Both the position numbers and the translations under genes were made by a program. This document shows, in pieces, positions 1-10,500 of a DNA stretch of 64,000 bases. The DNA is taken from contig CAUJNA010001004.1 in the NCBI GenBank assembly GCA_963377175.1, positions 36,001 to 100,000 on the forward strand, in the 5' to 3' direction. Each line of letters begins with the position of its first letter. Position 1 is the first letter of the stretch. The stretch comes from Effrenium voratum. Lineage: Eukaryota > Sar > Dinophyceae > Suessiales > Symbiodiniaceae. The notes beneath the pieces are model-generated. The model was not told where the DNA came from. It was given only the letters and a program-made list of their open reading frames with translations, and made no database searches.

Positions 1-249
1 GAGATTATCAATAGACCAAAACACCAACAGCTTTGCGATGATCGGCACAGCTCCCCAGTTTCCCACATGCGTTGGCAGAATCGTCGCCATCAGTCTGCGT
101 ATTGCCGAGCGCTTGCCCGCCAAGCTTAGCATAGCAGAATGAGAAGGTGATTTTCCATGTTTGCTTCATGCCCCCGTACCAAGATGTGGGGATTTTGGAT
201 TCAGAAGCTGAGTAACGCTATTCCCAGACACCTCTATGAACTGCTGCAC
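1..249. other. No gene recognised
   Basis: Unique-looking sequence before the trinucleotide tract. No ORF with a recognisable motif and no RNA gene was seen. Confidence 0.4.
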
Positions 250-650
<401 letters not shown>

Positions 651-2242
651 GCTGATGGCGGCGGCTCTTTTTCTTTAGAATGTCTGCTGTTGGTGCTGGC
701 AGAGGTGATGTCTCCATAAGGCCAACTGTTTGTTGATTCACATGTGGGGGCTTCCCACGTTTGAGAACCCAGATAGAGTTGTTGTGCGCCAAGGTGTTGG
801 CGAATTCTTGCGCCAGGTTTCCGCCGCTCCAGTCTGCACTCCCAAATGGAGCGCAGCCCGCCTGTTCTGTTGCTTTGCGGCACGCGCGTCTCGACGAATT
901 GGAGAAAAACATATTTGTGCGGCGGCTTCGCAGTTAATATCCGAATGTTTGCATGCCCGCAACGGTAAAACATGGCAGGCAGAATGAAGGTTTTGTGGCG
1001 TCTTGGCTCGCGATGAACCTGTGCCGCGGTTGTCGAAAGGGGCTAGAAAGTGCTGGTGTCGACCGGCCTGCGCTGGAAACAAGAGATGGAGAGGCACGCT
1101 GAGGGGGAAAAGCAAGCAGGGTGGCAACAGGTGCGTTGCCCTGGTTTCTCGACCCAGCTGGCGACAGGCGCAGGCTACCTCGGTCCAGCGGACTCCGGCG
1201 TCAGCCAACACAAAGAAGCGGTGCGCTCGCCTTCGGCCTTGTTCTCTTCGAAGGCCGAGCTGAGGGCGAGGCCCTGCACTTCGCCCGCGCCAAATCCGTG
1301 CGTCTCGACGTTCGCGGCTGGTGCGGCGAAATTTGGCTAACCCTACGGGCAGCCCCTTGTCAATGACGCACTGTGGGTGGGACGCCACCACGTCCGGTGA
1401 GCAGATGACGTCCACCCCGTTTGTTTACGTGTTGTCCCACCTTACTTGGCCGGCAGGGCAAGAGAGCACCTGTACCTTGGTTGGAATCCCATAGCATGTT
1501 TGTTCTGCGCTGGTTTCATCCACGACCATGCTTCGCGGCGCGCTACTTCCATCGCCCCAACGCGCCAGCGCGCGATTTGAATGCCCCTTTCGACTGCCAG
1601 GACGGCAGGCTTGTCCCTTTGAGCGGGGCCCAGCTTGCAGTCGATGCGAGCATCGTGTCTGCCCGTCGCTTTGCTTGTTGCGTGTTTTTTTTTTAGCATT
1701 CCTTTTTTGAGTGCTGCTATCAAGTTTTTCGTGGGCTTTTCGTTCCAGTATGTGCGCGTTGCCTTCGTGGCTGGTTTGCTCTGGCTCAACGCACGGGTCC
1801 TGCTCCACGGGGAGCTGCCCACCCCGCAACGGCAGTCCGTTGAACCTTTTCAATGCGGAAGAACCCTGCCCCACCTTCCGTCGCTCTCGATGGCATCCGG
1901 TTGCCTGCGCCACCCGACAGCGCCGAGGCGGAATGCGTCTGGAAACTTTGCCTTTCCTGCCACGCATGCTCCTTCGCAGGGCTGCAGGTGCACCCCGTGT
2001 CCCCAAAGCTGTGTTTGCCCGGTTTTCGGTTTTCTTTCGTGGCGAGTGGGCAGAATAGCTGTGCCTCGATCCCTCGCTCTTCCGCGTGCTCCTTCCTCGC
2101 TGTCTTGAGCGAGCTGCCGCCCAAGCTTGATGACGGGCGCGTAGAGGTCATAGGCGCCGCTCTGGGGGCGGCGCTGCGCCACCCCGGTTTCGGTTGTGGA
2201 CTCCGCGTCCGAGAGGCCCGCTGCGACAAGGTAACAACGCAC
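651..2242. other. GC-rich region, no assignable gene
   Basis: Overlapping ORFs of 60-225 codons occur on both strands (longest on minus, 738-1415), but no domain or catalytic motif is visible and no frame stands out. Composition resembles the RT-family relics that follow, so decayed retroelement sequence is likely but not shown. Confidence 0.35.
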
Positions 2243-2692
2243 TTATCCGGCAGACGTTTTCTTCCGCCGGTGTCGCTTCGTTGCGCTTGCCATCAAAGCA
2301 ACTGAGCGGTGGATGCCTGAAGCCGCGCAGTCTGTCCAGCTTGCCCGGGTTGACAAAGCAAACTGGTAGGGTCGGCGCCTCGTTTTAGTTTGTGCAGGCC
2401 CGGGAGGCGGCACCGGTCTTCGGCCGGAAGGGCCCGCGTCCGGGGGCCCTCCCTGAGCCGGTGGCGGGCGAAGCAGGGAGCGCGGGTTGAGAATGGCGCA
2501 AACGACCAAGGACAAACAGGCCACGCTGAGCGCTAGGGGGGGGGAGCGTGTTGTGCCCAACTCAAACGTCTGCAGAGTGAGGGACGTGTTGGACGCCAGC
2601 TGGCGCAACGCCTGCGCGTTCCAAACTCGGGCCTTGCCATCACTCAGCCGGATCCGGGTGTGAACGAACAAGTGGTGCTCGAAACGAGGCAA
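2243..2692 (-). pseudogene. RT-family fragment (thumb-side segment)
   Basis: Read on the minus strand, this frame contains HTRIRLSDGKARVWNA. It lines up with the segment just after the RT catalytic FLDD motif in the fuller copy at 35296-36559, where the corresponding stretch ends NLGKTRAWNAGG. A related fragment with HHLYAHTRIRL lies at 49012-49269. Only this short segment is recognisable; the flanking catalytic motifs are absent in the same frame, so it is a relic. Confidence 0.5.
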
Positions 2693-3306
2693 GGAATGGA
2701 TGACCGGAACACGTGTTTGCTTGGGACGCGAGCTTGAGCACCCAAGGCCCTGCGCGCAGTCGTTGGTTCATGCTCTCCTTGGGAGACGGAAAAGGACACG
2801 CAGCTGCGCCACCACGCGGCCCGAAGACCTGCGCTGGGGGACGTCCCTGACACCATCACCCGTGCGGCTCGCCTGGGCCGCATCGCGGCGCCGCGGTCGA
2901 GCCCGCGGTTTGGTAACGGCAAAACTGCCGGACCAGTGCTGGCGGAAGGCGCAGCGGAGTGCTGCAACTTGCAAGCGGCACCGCAAGGCGCCCGCTTGGC
3001 AGCGCGTTGGGCGTCCTGGGTCTGGACGTCCTCGCTGCACTGAACGCGGGCGGTGAGCTGTTGTGCTCAGCCGAGGCTGTCCAGGCGGCGTCCACGCTGC
3101 CACTGGGCTTCAACAGGATGGGGTGCCCGGCTTGCGGCTAGCCGTCCCTCGTGATGGGGCTGACCAACGTCGGCTCCCTTGTGCAGCACGCGGCCCAAGG
3201 CATCTGCGAGGCGACCGCGGCGGCTAGTGCGCGCAGATGTGGGGAGCGGCGTGCGCACGCATGAGGTGGCTTCTCCTTGCTAGCGGCGGAGGAAGCCACA
3301 AGCCTT

Positions 3307-3322
3307 GCCATTTTGGCGCAAG
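3307..3322 (+). other. Near match to dinoflagellate spliced leader
   Basis: GCCATTTTGGCGCAAG differs at one base from the last 16 nt of the DinoSL (GCCATTTTGGCTCAAG, from general knowledge). Such relics occur where a trans-spliced mRNA was copied back into the genome. There is no clear gene start downstream, so chance or incidental origin remains possible. Confidence 0.3.
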
Positions 3323-3383
3323 AAGGCTCAGGGGTTCTGTTTGCTGGCCGTGTCCCCCCCCTTGTTCCGCTGCCACTTGAGGG

Positions 3384-3417
3384 GCGCCACGGATCGCATA
3401 GCTGGGAGTCGGGCCAA
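3384..3417 (+). repeat. Direct repeat, copy 1
   Basis: A segment containing GCGCCACGGATCGCATAGCT recurs with one or two differences at 4186-4222. In both places a GGGGGGCGGGCCCA-like stretch follows 15-30 bp later. The pair brackets the RT palm fragment at 3926-4120. Confidence 0.7.
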
Positions 3418-3925
3418 ACTGTCAACAGCAGGGGGGCGGGCCCAACCGCCTTCCCGTCGACACGGCTGACGGTGCAGCGCTCCCAAATGCCAGCCCAGTG
3501 CTCCCAGCCCGTGCTTCCGTGAGTTCCTTCCCTCTTGCTCTTGGTGTGCCTGCCGCAAGTGATGGGGAGCCAGCACCCGTCACACCAGATCGGCTCCTTT
3601 GTGCGGCCCAGCAGCCGTTGTCGGCTGCGACAGAAGCTTGTGCTCGCTGCAGCTGAGGGCCCGAGGCCTCGTTTGCGCGGTCCGTTTTAGCGTTCTGGTT
3701 GGAGCACCGTTGCCGCGGAGCGGTGTCTGGCCATGTGTGCCCGCTATACTGTTGCCCTTCCCGAGGCGGCGCCGTTCTATGACACCCGTTCTGCTCCCTC
3801 TCCTGGTTCTGTTGCGCCCCCTCCCCTTTCACACGCCTTCAGGCCCTCTCAGACGCCCTCAGCCCCTCACAGACGCCCTGAGGCCCTGTCAGACCCCGTA
3901 GACCCGCTTCGGTGCCGAGGCCTTA

Positions 3926-4120
3926 GCCCACACTTGGCAAATCCTTACGGAGACTTCTCCGAACGCAACGGTCCTGCCCGTGGATGGCGTAGGAGCCTAT
4001 GACCACGTGAGTAGGCAGGCCATGCTTGAGGCGCTCCGTGATGTGCCGTTGTCAACATATGTGTGGCATGACACTGTGGGCCAGCCCCACCGTGTGTTGC
4101 AAGCTGGGGATATGATACGA
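3926..4120 (+). pseudogene. RT palm-domain fragment
   Basis: The plus frame includes VLPVDGVGAYDHVSRQAML. It matches the first catalytic-aspartate block of the RT family (VLSVDGVGAFDHVSRAS in the copy at 35296-36559; LSVDGVGAFDLISRNAM near 48770). The invariant Asp and the FDHVSR/YDHVSR signature are retained. It continues to a YVWHD motif seen again near 14060 and then breaks. The GxQGDP and FLDD blocks are missing. Confidence 0.7.
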
Positions 4121-4185
4121 AGTGCATAATTGGACCGTGGCGAGGGCTGCCCCGGTTTCTGGTTTCGTGTTTGGGTTGTCGCGCG

Positions 4186-4222
4186 GGCGCCACGGATCGC
4201 ATAGCTGGGAATCGGGCCTAGT
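4186..4222 (+). repeat. Direct repeat, copy 2
   Basis: Second copy of the segment at 3384-3417 (GCGCCACGGATCGCATAGCT core), again followed by a G-run and GGGCGGGCCCA. Confidence 0.7.
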
Positions 4223-4475
4223 ATAAAGAAACCGTGCCACAGCTGGGGGGCGGGCCCAGTATGCTTAAACAAACCCACCCGGCCCTCCTCCTGGGCTAAG
4301 AGGGGGTCGAAAAGTAAAAATAAAATTGAAAATAGCAACAACAACGGGGGGACCGACCTCGTCATCAACGGTCAGCAGCCATCCGACCCCGTCGGTACCG
4401 GCCAGCTGCCTGGGGGGGACCGACCCCGTGATCAACAGCGCAGGGGGATAAGCGCACCGCGCCTGCGCTCATCCC

Positions 4476-4890
4476 ATGTCCGCGCCTCACTCGCCAGCCG
4501 TGCATTCCGTGTTGTCCTCTCCGGTCCTTGGCGATGACACGCCCATGGCAGAGGTTGCAGACACGCAGGGGGCCGTAGGCAGCCCGACGGTAGGGGGGGC
4601 AGCCCCCCTCACGCCCGAGTGGCTCCTGCACGCGAGCGACGCCCCTCCTCAAGCACAAGGTGGGGAGGATGCTTGCCCAGTGTGCCTTTGCAGCATCGGC
4701 CCGGCAGCAAGTGGGCCAGAAACAGTGTTTGTGTGGCCATGCGGGCATCCCTTACATCCCGGATGTCCCGCGCATATGCGAGCGAACCAGCAACGCGTCT
4801 CTTGACCTATTTGTCGGTCCGGGTGGTCGGATGTGGCCCAACAGCAGTTCGCGAGGCTGTGTTGCCAGGAGTCGGTGCCCATGCCTGAAG
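4476..4890 (+). pseudogene. RING-type zinc finger, start of RT element
   Basis: An ORF opens at an ATG and encodes a Pro/Ala-rich leader, then a RING-like cluster. CPVC is at about residues 72-75, and WPCGHPLHPGC about 20 residues later supplies the middle Cys/His ligands. The final ligand pair appears as PICRSGW around 4807-4830 in another frame, past the stop at 4803-4805, so the domain is complete but frameshifted. RING domains act as E3 ubiquitin ligases. Here it sits directly upstream of, and collinear with, RT-element sequence, so I read it as the element's N-terminal module rather than a host gene. The frameshift and stop make this copy a pseudogene. Confidence 0.55.
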
Positions 4891-5626
4891 CCGCCTGCTC
4901 CACGTGGAGTTGATGCCCTGATTGACGGTTCCCGCCCCCACTCGGATGCTGCATGGATCGCTTGATGACTTGGGCCCCATGTGCAAGACCGAACCACGGG
5001 AAAATAGCAACCCGAAGTGACTTGCCTGCGGTGCAGTCAGTGTCTGACGCATCGACACCCAATGTTCCATCAAGTTCCGGAGGCACCATGTTGTGCTGTG
5101 CACGGACCTCGTACGCTAGCCCTTGATGTGCACATCCGGCCCGCCGGAGCAACGGTATTCGCGCGCAGCTGGCGCGAACAGCTGGTTGTTTGTCCCCTTG
5201 CTTCCGGCTGCAGCGGGGAACTTGCGCGGAGAAGCGTCGCACCAGTGGGAGGCGCACGCAAGCTTTGGGCAGGTTTGGCGCGAAGCCCTTCTGAGCCTCT
5301 GATGTGCAGCCGGCGTGCACATCTAGGCCCTTTTGAACGCAGCTCAGGTCCACCAAGCCGTCGCCGCATCCGAACGCCAGCTCAGCGCTGCTGAGCTGGC
5401 CCTGCCCAGTGTGCTCCAGGCAGCCTCCGCATCACTCCCTGCAGTCGTCAGTGTTCCTGCCTTGGGCCGTCGAGCGGTGCGCACTTGCCGATGGCTACAT
5501 CCCAGCCACTGCACAGGAGGTGTTGCTCTTGCTCTTCCGCGGGGTCCTCACAACTCTTTCTCCGCCGCAGACCAGCACCGAGGGTCCCACCACGCACCGC
5601 CCGGCGAAGCCATTGCACCAGATGTA

Positions 5627-5712
5627 CGGGGCGGCACGCCTGTGCACAAAGGGCACGCCTGTGCATGGGGCGGCACGCCTGTGCACAAAGGGCACGCCTG
5701 TGCACAGAGGGC
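5627..5712 (+). repeat. Short tandem repeat GGCACGCCTGTGCA
   Basis: A roughly 40-bp unit made of GGCACGCCTGTGCACAAA plus GGCACGCCTGTGCA is repeated twice and followed by a partial copy. Each unit contains the palindrome GTGCAC. Confidence 0.75.
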
Positions 5713-6045
5713 GTGCACACACTCCCCCACCCCCGCCTGGCCACCCAAATCCGGCTTCGTCAGGGCGACCCACCAAAGAATGATGCCACAGCTGCACGTG
5801 CGGGTGCCCCTGACCAACCTGACCACACAGCAAGCAGCCAGCCCCCCAGCCAAGCCCATTGGCGGTTCCAACTTGCCTTGCAGGCACTCGACGACTTAAC
5901 CACCACTCTGCAGCGCAAAGCCTGTACGTTCCAGTTCGTCCCGCCGTTTGCTCGTGGGCCTGTCCGCCAGTGCTTGACCAATGCGCTGCAGCTGTGCTTG
6001 AGGCTGCTGCCAACGAGGTCGCAGCTATGCGTGCTTGGAAACAGT

Positions 6046-6050
6046 GGTTC
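6046..6050. repeat. Copia TSD, left (GGTTC)
   Basis: GGTTC immediately precedes the 5' LTR and is repeated at 13002-13006 immediately after the 3' LTR. Five bp is the usual target-site duplication for Ty1/copia integrases. Confidence 0.9.
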
Positions 6051-6243
6051 TGGCGAATTTTCCATGAATCCCATGACATGTAAAGTAAAGATGTAAAGAT
6101 CGTCATGTGAGATGTCAACTGGCAGAGGCTTGTGTATGTTCTTGTACATGGCTCAAGCCCCTGTAGTACCTGTAGTGCCTTGTGTACTCTAGAAGGAAAA
6201 AGAGCCCAATACGCGACGCTGCCTGCGCCCTCCGGGTTTCGCA
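6051..6243 (+). repeat. 5' LTR of copia element
   Basis: 193 bp, starting TGGCGAATTTT and ending GGGTTTCGCA, identical by eye to 12809-13001. It should hold the element promoter and polyadenylation signal, but neither can be assigned (dinoflagellate promoters lack a clear TATA box). It contains ATGGCTCAAG, which shares nine bases with the DinoSL end; this may be chance. Confidence 0.95.
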
Positions 6244-6257
6244 TGGTAGCGGAGCTC
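6244..6257 (+). promoter_or_regulatory. Primer-binding site for minus-strand synthesis
   Basis: TGGTAGCGGAGCTC begins immediately after the 5' LTR. It resembles the initiator-Met tRNA-complementary TGGTATCAGAGC of plant copia elements (family knowledge). The exact primer tRNA is inferred. Confidence 0.7.
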
Positions 6258-6286
6258 TGACCAAGCTCAACGGTCAGGGCCCTCCG

Positions 6287-6308
6287 CAGGAACTCAACTG
6301 AGTTCCTG
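6287..6308 (+). other. 10-bp perfect hairpin in copia leader
   Basis: CAGGAACTCA, spacer AC, TGAGTTCCTG: a perfect inverted repeat about 40 nt downstream of the primer-binding site. Retroelement leaders often hold packaging or dimerisation hairpins here; that role is inference. Confidence 0.6.
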
Positions 6309-6348
6309 GTTCTGCGGGTAGCCCCGCGACCAAGGTCGTGAGGACTAC

Positions 6349-7503
6349 TTGCCGCGGGTAGCACCGCGCAGCCAAGGCTGTGCGAGGGCACTCGCCGCCA
6401 CGTCCCGCCCGGGGTCCTCCTGGTGGGACTGGAGTGGATCTCCGCCCGGAGATCGTCAAGGCCAAGCTCAAGCCGAGCAAGGCCCTTGGTGGGAGAGCCA
6501 GGCCTGGTCCGAACCAGCTTGGCAATCTCAAAGCTGGTCCAGCCGGGGCTGGAAAGGCTGGCAAGACTGGAGCCAGCGACCTCGAAACCACCGAGGTGCA
6601 CGATCTGAAGCGGCTCAGGCCGAGAGGATCGCCCGAGGCATCGCGCGGCGCAAAGCTACAGCGCAGCGCGAGGGAGAGGCTTGGCAGGGTCAGAGGCCAA
6701 GCCCCGCAGCTCAGCCAGCTGAGCTGCCAGCGCCCCCGAGCCCGCCGGCCGCGCCTCTAGGGGCTGGCAAGCCAGCTCTGGAGGCCACAGAGGAGACAAA
6801 AGGTCGTCTTCTCGGGCGGCACGAGCATCACAAAGCTCGTGCGGTCTCAGCTCCCGCCGGCAAGGCGCGAGCTGCGTGGGCCCCTCCGCTTCTCGAGGCA
6901 GAGCGGGCAGACCCGCCTCCTCAGGAGCAGGACAGGGAGCGGGAGGAAAAGCCCAAGGCCAGGGCCAGAGGTTTCAGCCCAGTGCGGGAGTCTCCGCCTG
7001 GAGCATCGGACTTGGCCATTGAGGAGTCCGTTGATTTTGGGGACGTCAGTGACCCAGATCCTGAGCCGGTCGAGGACGTCAAGCACAAGTGCAAGCAAGC
7101 GCTCATTGCGAGCCGCACCGGTCAGGTGCAGGCCCCACCTCCAGTCGCAAGGCTGAGAGCGGGCAGTGCCGCCTCGAGCTCGTTGGAGCTGGAGGAGGGG
7201 TTGGAGCGGGCAATCCGCCTGGCTGCCGACATTCAAGGGGCATTGAGCCATGGCCGATGCCAGCCAGTTCGCCGCTCAGATGCAGGAACTGGTCTCTCAA
7301 GTTCAAGCTCTGACGCATGGCCTAAGCACCCAAAGCGAGGCCCTTCGCCAAAGCGAAGCAGAGCGACAAGCCCTCCGAGCCGCCTTGGAGGCGTCGCAGG
7401 CCAAGACCACAGAGCTCACCAACGCCGTCGCTCAGCTGATGCTAGCCCAGGGTCAGGCCGCGCAAAGACCAAACGGTCCAAGCGCGACCGCTGCCGCCGG
7501 TAA
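6349..7503 (+). CDS. Upstream Trp-rich basic ORF of copia element
   Basis: 384 codons from an ATG after the leader. It overlaps the first 254 nt of the Gag-Pol ORF in a different frame. Residues about 20-85 carry spaced Trp repeats (for example SQSWSSRGWKGWQDWSQ), followed by an Ala/Pro/Glu-rich middle with an acidic patch near residues 220-240 and a strongly basic Ser/Arg C-terminus ending KRSKRDRCRR. No known domain is recognised. The composition (Trp repeats, basic tail) suggests RNA binding or assembly. It could be a separate Gag-like product, or an N-terminal extension reached by frameshifting in the overlap. Whether the part overlapping gag is translated cannot be decided from one sequence. 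Confidence 0.55.
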   Translation: MPRVAPRSQGCARALAATSRPGSSWWDWSGSPPGDRQGQAQAEQGPWWESQAWSEPAWQSQSWSSRGWKGWQDWSQRPRNHRGARSEAAQAERIARGIARRKATAQREGEAWQGQRPSPAAQPAELPAPPSPPAAPLGAGKPALEATEETKGRLLGRHEHHKARAVSAPAGKARAAWAPPLLEAERADPPPQEQDREREEKPKARARGFSPVRESPPGASDLAIEESVDFGDVSDPDPEPVEDVKHKCKQALIASRTGQVQAPPPVARLRAGSAASSSLELEEGLERAIRLAADIQGALSHGRCQPVRRSDAGTGLSSSSSDAWPKHPKRGPSPKRSRATSPPSRLGGVAGQDHRAHQRRRSADASPGSGRAKTKRSKRDRCRR

Positions 7504-10500
7504 CAGACCGAGCGGGATCATGCATCACATGGATGTGATGAAGGCTGTCCGCACGCCGCAAAATCTGAAGGATCGCGACGGGTGGGAAAAGTTTGTGTTC
7601 CAAACGGAAACGTATCTAGCCTTCATGGATGGTAGCATGCCAGAGGTTTTGGAAATGAGTCGCAAAGCGACAGACTTTCTGGATCCGGACGAGATGTCCG
7701 AGGACACACTAGACCGCTCGCGCAAGCTGTTTGCTATGTTAGCGAGTTGGGTGCAAGATTGCCCGGCAGCAGCCAAGCTGTCACGAGGGATTCGACAGCA
7801 GAACGGATTCGAACTTTGGCGCCTCCTGTTTCGCGAATTTGCTCCTGAGAACCACTCCAAAGCGCTGATTTGGAGAAGAACTCTTTTGAGTCCCAAGTTT
7901 CCTGCAAAAGAAGCTGAGTTCAGCGCAGCCCTCCAAGAGTGGGAGGCAGACTTGGACCGGTATGAGTCCGAGTACGGACCAAGTAAGGCCATAGCCGATG
8001 AAGACAAGCGGGCCGTGGTCATCACCGAGGCACCCGCAGCTCTCAGGCAACACCTGGCGATGCACGCCGCAGTGCTGAATAGCTACGAAGCTGTCCGCGA
8101 CGCAGTGGTTGGTTACTTGCAAGCCAAGCGAGTATGGAGCCCATCAGCCACGTACGCGGGAAACACCGCCCGGAAAGACGCCATGGACATTGGCAAGGTG
8201 GGCGATGGGAAAGGTTCAGACAAAGGCAAGAAAGGCAAAGGTAAAGGTGGCAAGACCGACAAGGGCAAAGGGAAGAATGACACTCCGAAAGGGGGTGACA
8301 AGAAAGAACATGAGAAGCCTAGCTGTGCCATCTGCTGGAAGAACAGCCACACCACAGACAAATGTTGGTTCAACACCAAGGGGAAAGGCAAAGGAGACGC
8401 GAAGGGGAGGACCGTGTCCAATGTCAACGATGAGACCGCTTCCCAGGTGACTGCGGGCCCCTCCGCGTCCCAGATAGCGCCCAGTGCCGCGTCCAGCGTG
8501 CGTGGAGCGGTGCGAACTGTGAGCGAGGGAACCTCTTCCATTCGCATGCTGCGAGTGTCTGAGGGAAAGGGGGACACCAAGATCCCGGGCGAGATCCTCG
8601 CGTTCCACAACCAGCCGGGTTGGCATGGCTTGCCGAGCCAGAAGGTTTATGTGGTTTGTGGCAAAAGCCAGCGCATCAGAAAGAAAGTCACGCCTGGACC
8701 ACAACACAAGGTCTATGGTTTGAGAACCACTTGGCAACTGCATGATATGCGCCAGCAGTGGGACTGCATCGAACACAGGGTCAAGTGGAAGAACTTGACC
8801 AACCCCCATGAGCCATTCTCTGGCACTGGAGTTCGGGCCATCATGTTGTTTGAGCAGAACCCTGGTGCGTCCACGGTCGCCCGGGTAGGTGATCTCCTGG
8901 TGGACACCGGAGCGTGTACTTCCGTATGCCGTCCCGACGCATTCAAGGCGGCAGTCGACCCGACCGTGGTCGAGTCTCTGTACTCGGTCGACGACAGTCC
9001 GCTACACGCGTGCGGGGAGGTCCGCCCACATCTCACCATTGGGAGCGGGCAAAGCCGCCAGGAAGCGCAAATAGCTTTCCAAGTGGTCGAGGGAATTACC
9101 GACAACATCCTTTCGATCAACCGAGCCATCGATGACGGAGCAAGCATCCTGTTTTCGCCGCAGGATTGCTACATCCAATGGCCGGATGGGTCAAAGGCAA
9201 CCTTCGAGCGGAAGGGAAGGCAATTTGTGCTGCCTTACCGTGAGAAGGATTGGGCCAGTAGAGCGCATGTCCGCATCGCGCCAGTGGTGGACCTAGAGCA
9301 AGAGGCTGTTGAGGCTTATGCTGCGGCAGAGCACAGCAGCGATGACGATGAACTGCCTGCAGCAGAAGCAGAGCACCCAGCTGAGGAGGAGGAAGCCGCT
9401 GATGGCGACTTGGAAGAGGAAGCGCTGGTGCCTGAAGCGCCAGGGCCTCTCGCAGCAGAAGCGCCTCCAGCGCCCACTGCAGCCGAAAGGGCAACACACA
9501 GTATGACACACCTTCCATTTCAGCCTTGGTGCGAACTGTGCGTGGCAGGTAAAAGCAAGGAAGACCCCCACAGGCGAAGAGCCAATGCGGACATCGGCGT
9601 GGAGAAGACACCGGTGATCCAAATTGACTACCTGTTCCTTGGAAGGAACGCCGCCGTGGTGGAGGAAGAGTCAAGTCTCTTCACCATGCTGGTCGCTATA
9701 GATGTGGACTCTGGATGGCCTTTTGCCCTCCAGATTCCCAGGAAGGGCCTGGAGCACGGCCAGTATGTGCTCAACAACTTGACGCTGTGGTTGAACAACC
9801 TTGGGCACGACAAGGCCGTGGTGCAGCATGACGCTGAAAACACCATAGGAGCCGTAGCCAGCGCTTGGCAGCGCCATGTTGGAGCAGCAAAGCTAAAGAT
9901 AAGGGCTGCGCCTGTCAGGTCGCACCAGTCGCAGGGTTCTGTCGAATCGGCGAATGGCTTTGTGGCAGGCCAGATCCGAACCTTGTGGGCAGACGTGCAG
10001 GAGCGGTATCCTGAGCTGGAACCAACTCACAACGTCATGCCATGGTTGGTCAAGCATGCAGCGTGGCTAATAAGCCGATACCACGTGCGAGGGCAAGACC
10101 GGTGCACTCCATTCAAGTTGGTGAACGGTCACGACTACGCCAAGCCCATTTGCCATTTTGGCGAGGTCGTTATGGCAAAAGTTCCCCTGGCCGAAAGCAA
10201 ACTTGCCAGGAAGTGGCTCAAAGGGATATGGTTGGGCAAGTTGGAGAAGGACGACAGCCATGTCATCGGCACTACCGCCGGGGCAATCGCTGTGCGGTCC
10301 GTCCGCCGCTTGCCCAGTGCGGAACAGATCAACAACGATCTGATGGCCTGCGTGCGTGGGCTACCGTGGAAGCCACGAGATGGCAACCGAGTCGCCCCAC
10401 GTGAGACGTCAAGTGTCGTGGTCATGCCAGCGCCTGCCCACGCAGCCCTCCATGGAGAGCAAGGAGAAGGCGGAGGAGATCCACCGCGCATCGCGGACGA

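Larger units (their letters stand above)
2700..3925. other. Scrambled RT-family relics, no intact frame
   Basis: Short stretches on the plus strand resemble distal parts of the RT element. Around 2960-3060 there is a frame-shifted RWASW followed by LDVLAALNA, compare the ASWADCLPDL segment near 14620. No frame is open over a useful length. The sequence around 3384-3417 recurs at 4186-4222. Confidence 0.35.
4891..6050 (+). pseudogene. 5' part of RT element, interrupted by copia
   Basis: Degenerate coding sequence lies between the RING module and the copia insertion. The last stretch before the insertion reads AAMRAWKQWF (to 6050). It continues without a frame change into LLPRRLFHREPG at 13007 once the copia element and one TSD copy are removed. 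Upstream parts (about 5330-5600) are broken by frame changes. Confidence 0.55.

Noticed and set aside
6140..6165. ATGGCTCAAG in the copia LTRs as a spliced-leader relic
   Set aside because: Only nine bases match and the position (mid-LTR) is not a transcript 5' end that can be defined; chance is likely.
7089..9846. Minus-strand and alternate-frame ORFs inside the copia Gag-Pol region
   Set aside because: Shadow frames of the 1,837-codon polyprotein; no independent motif.
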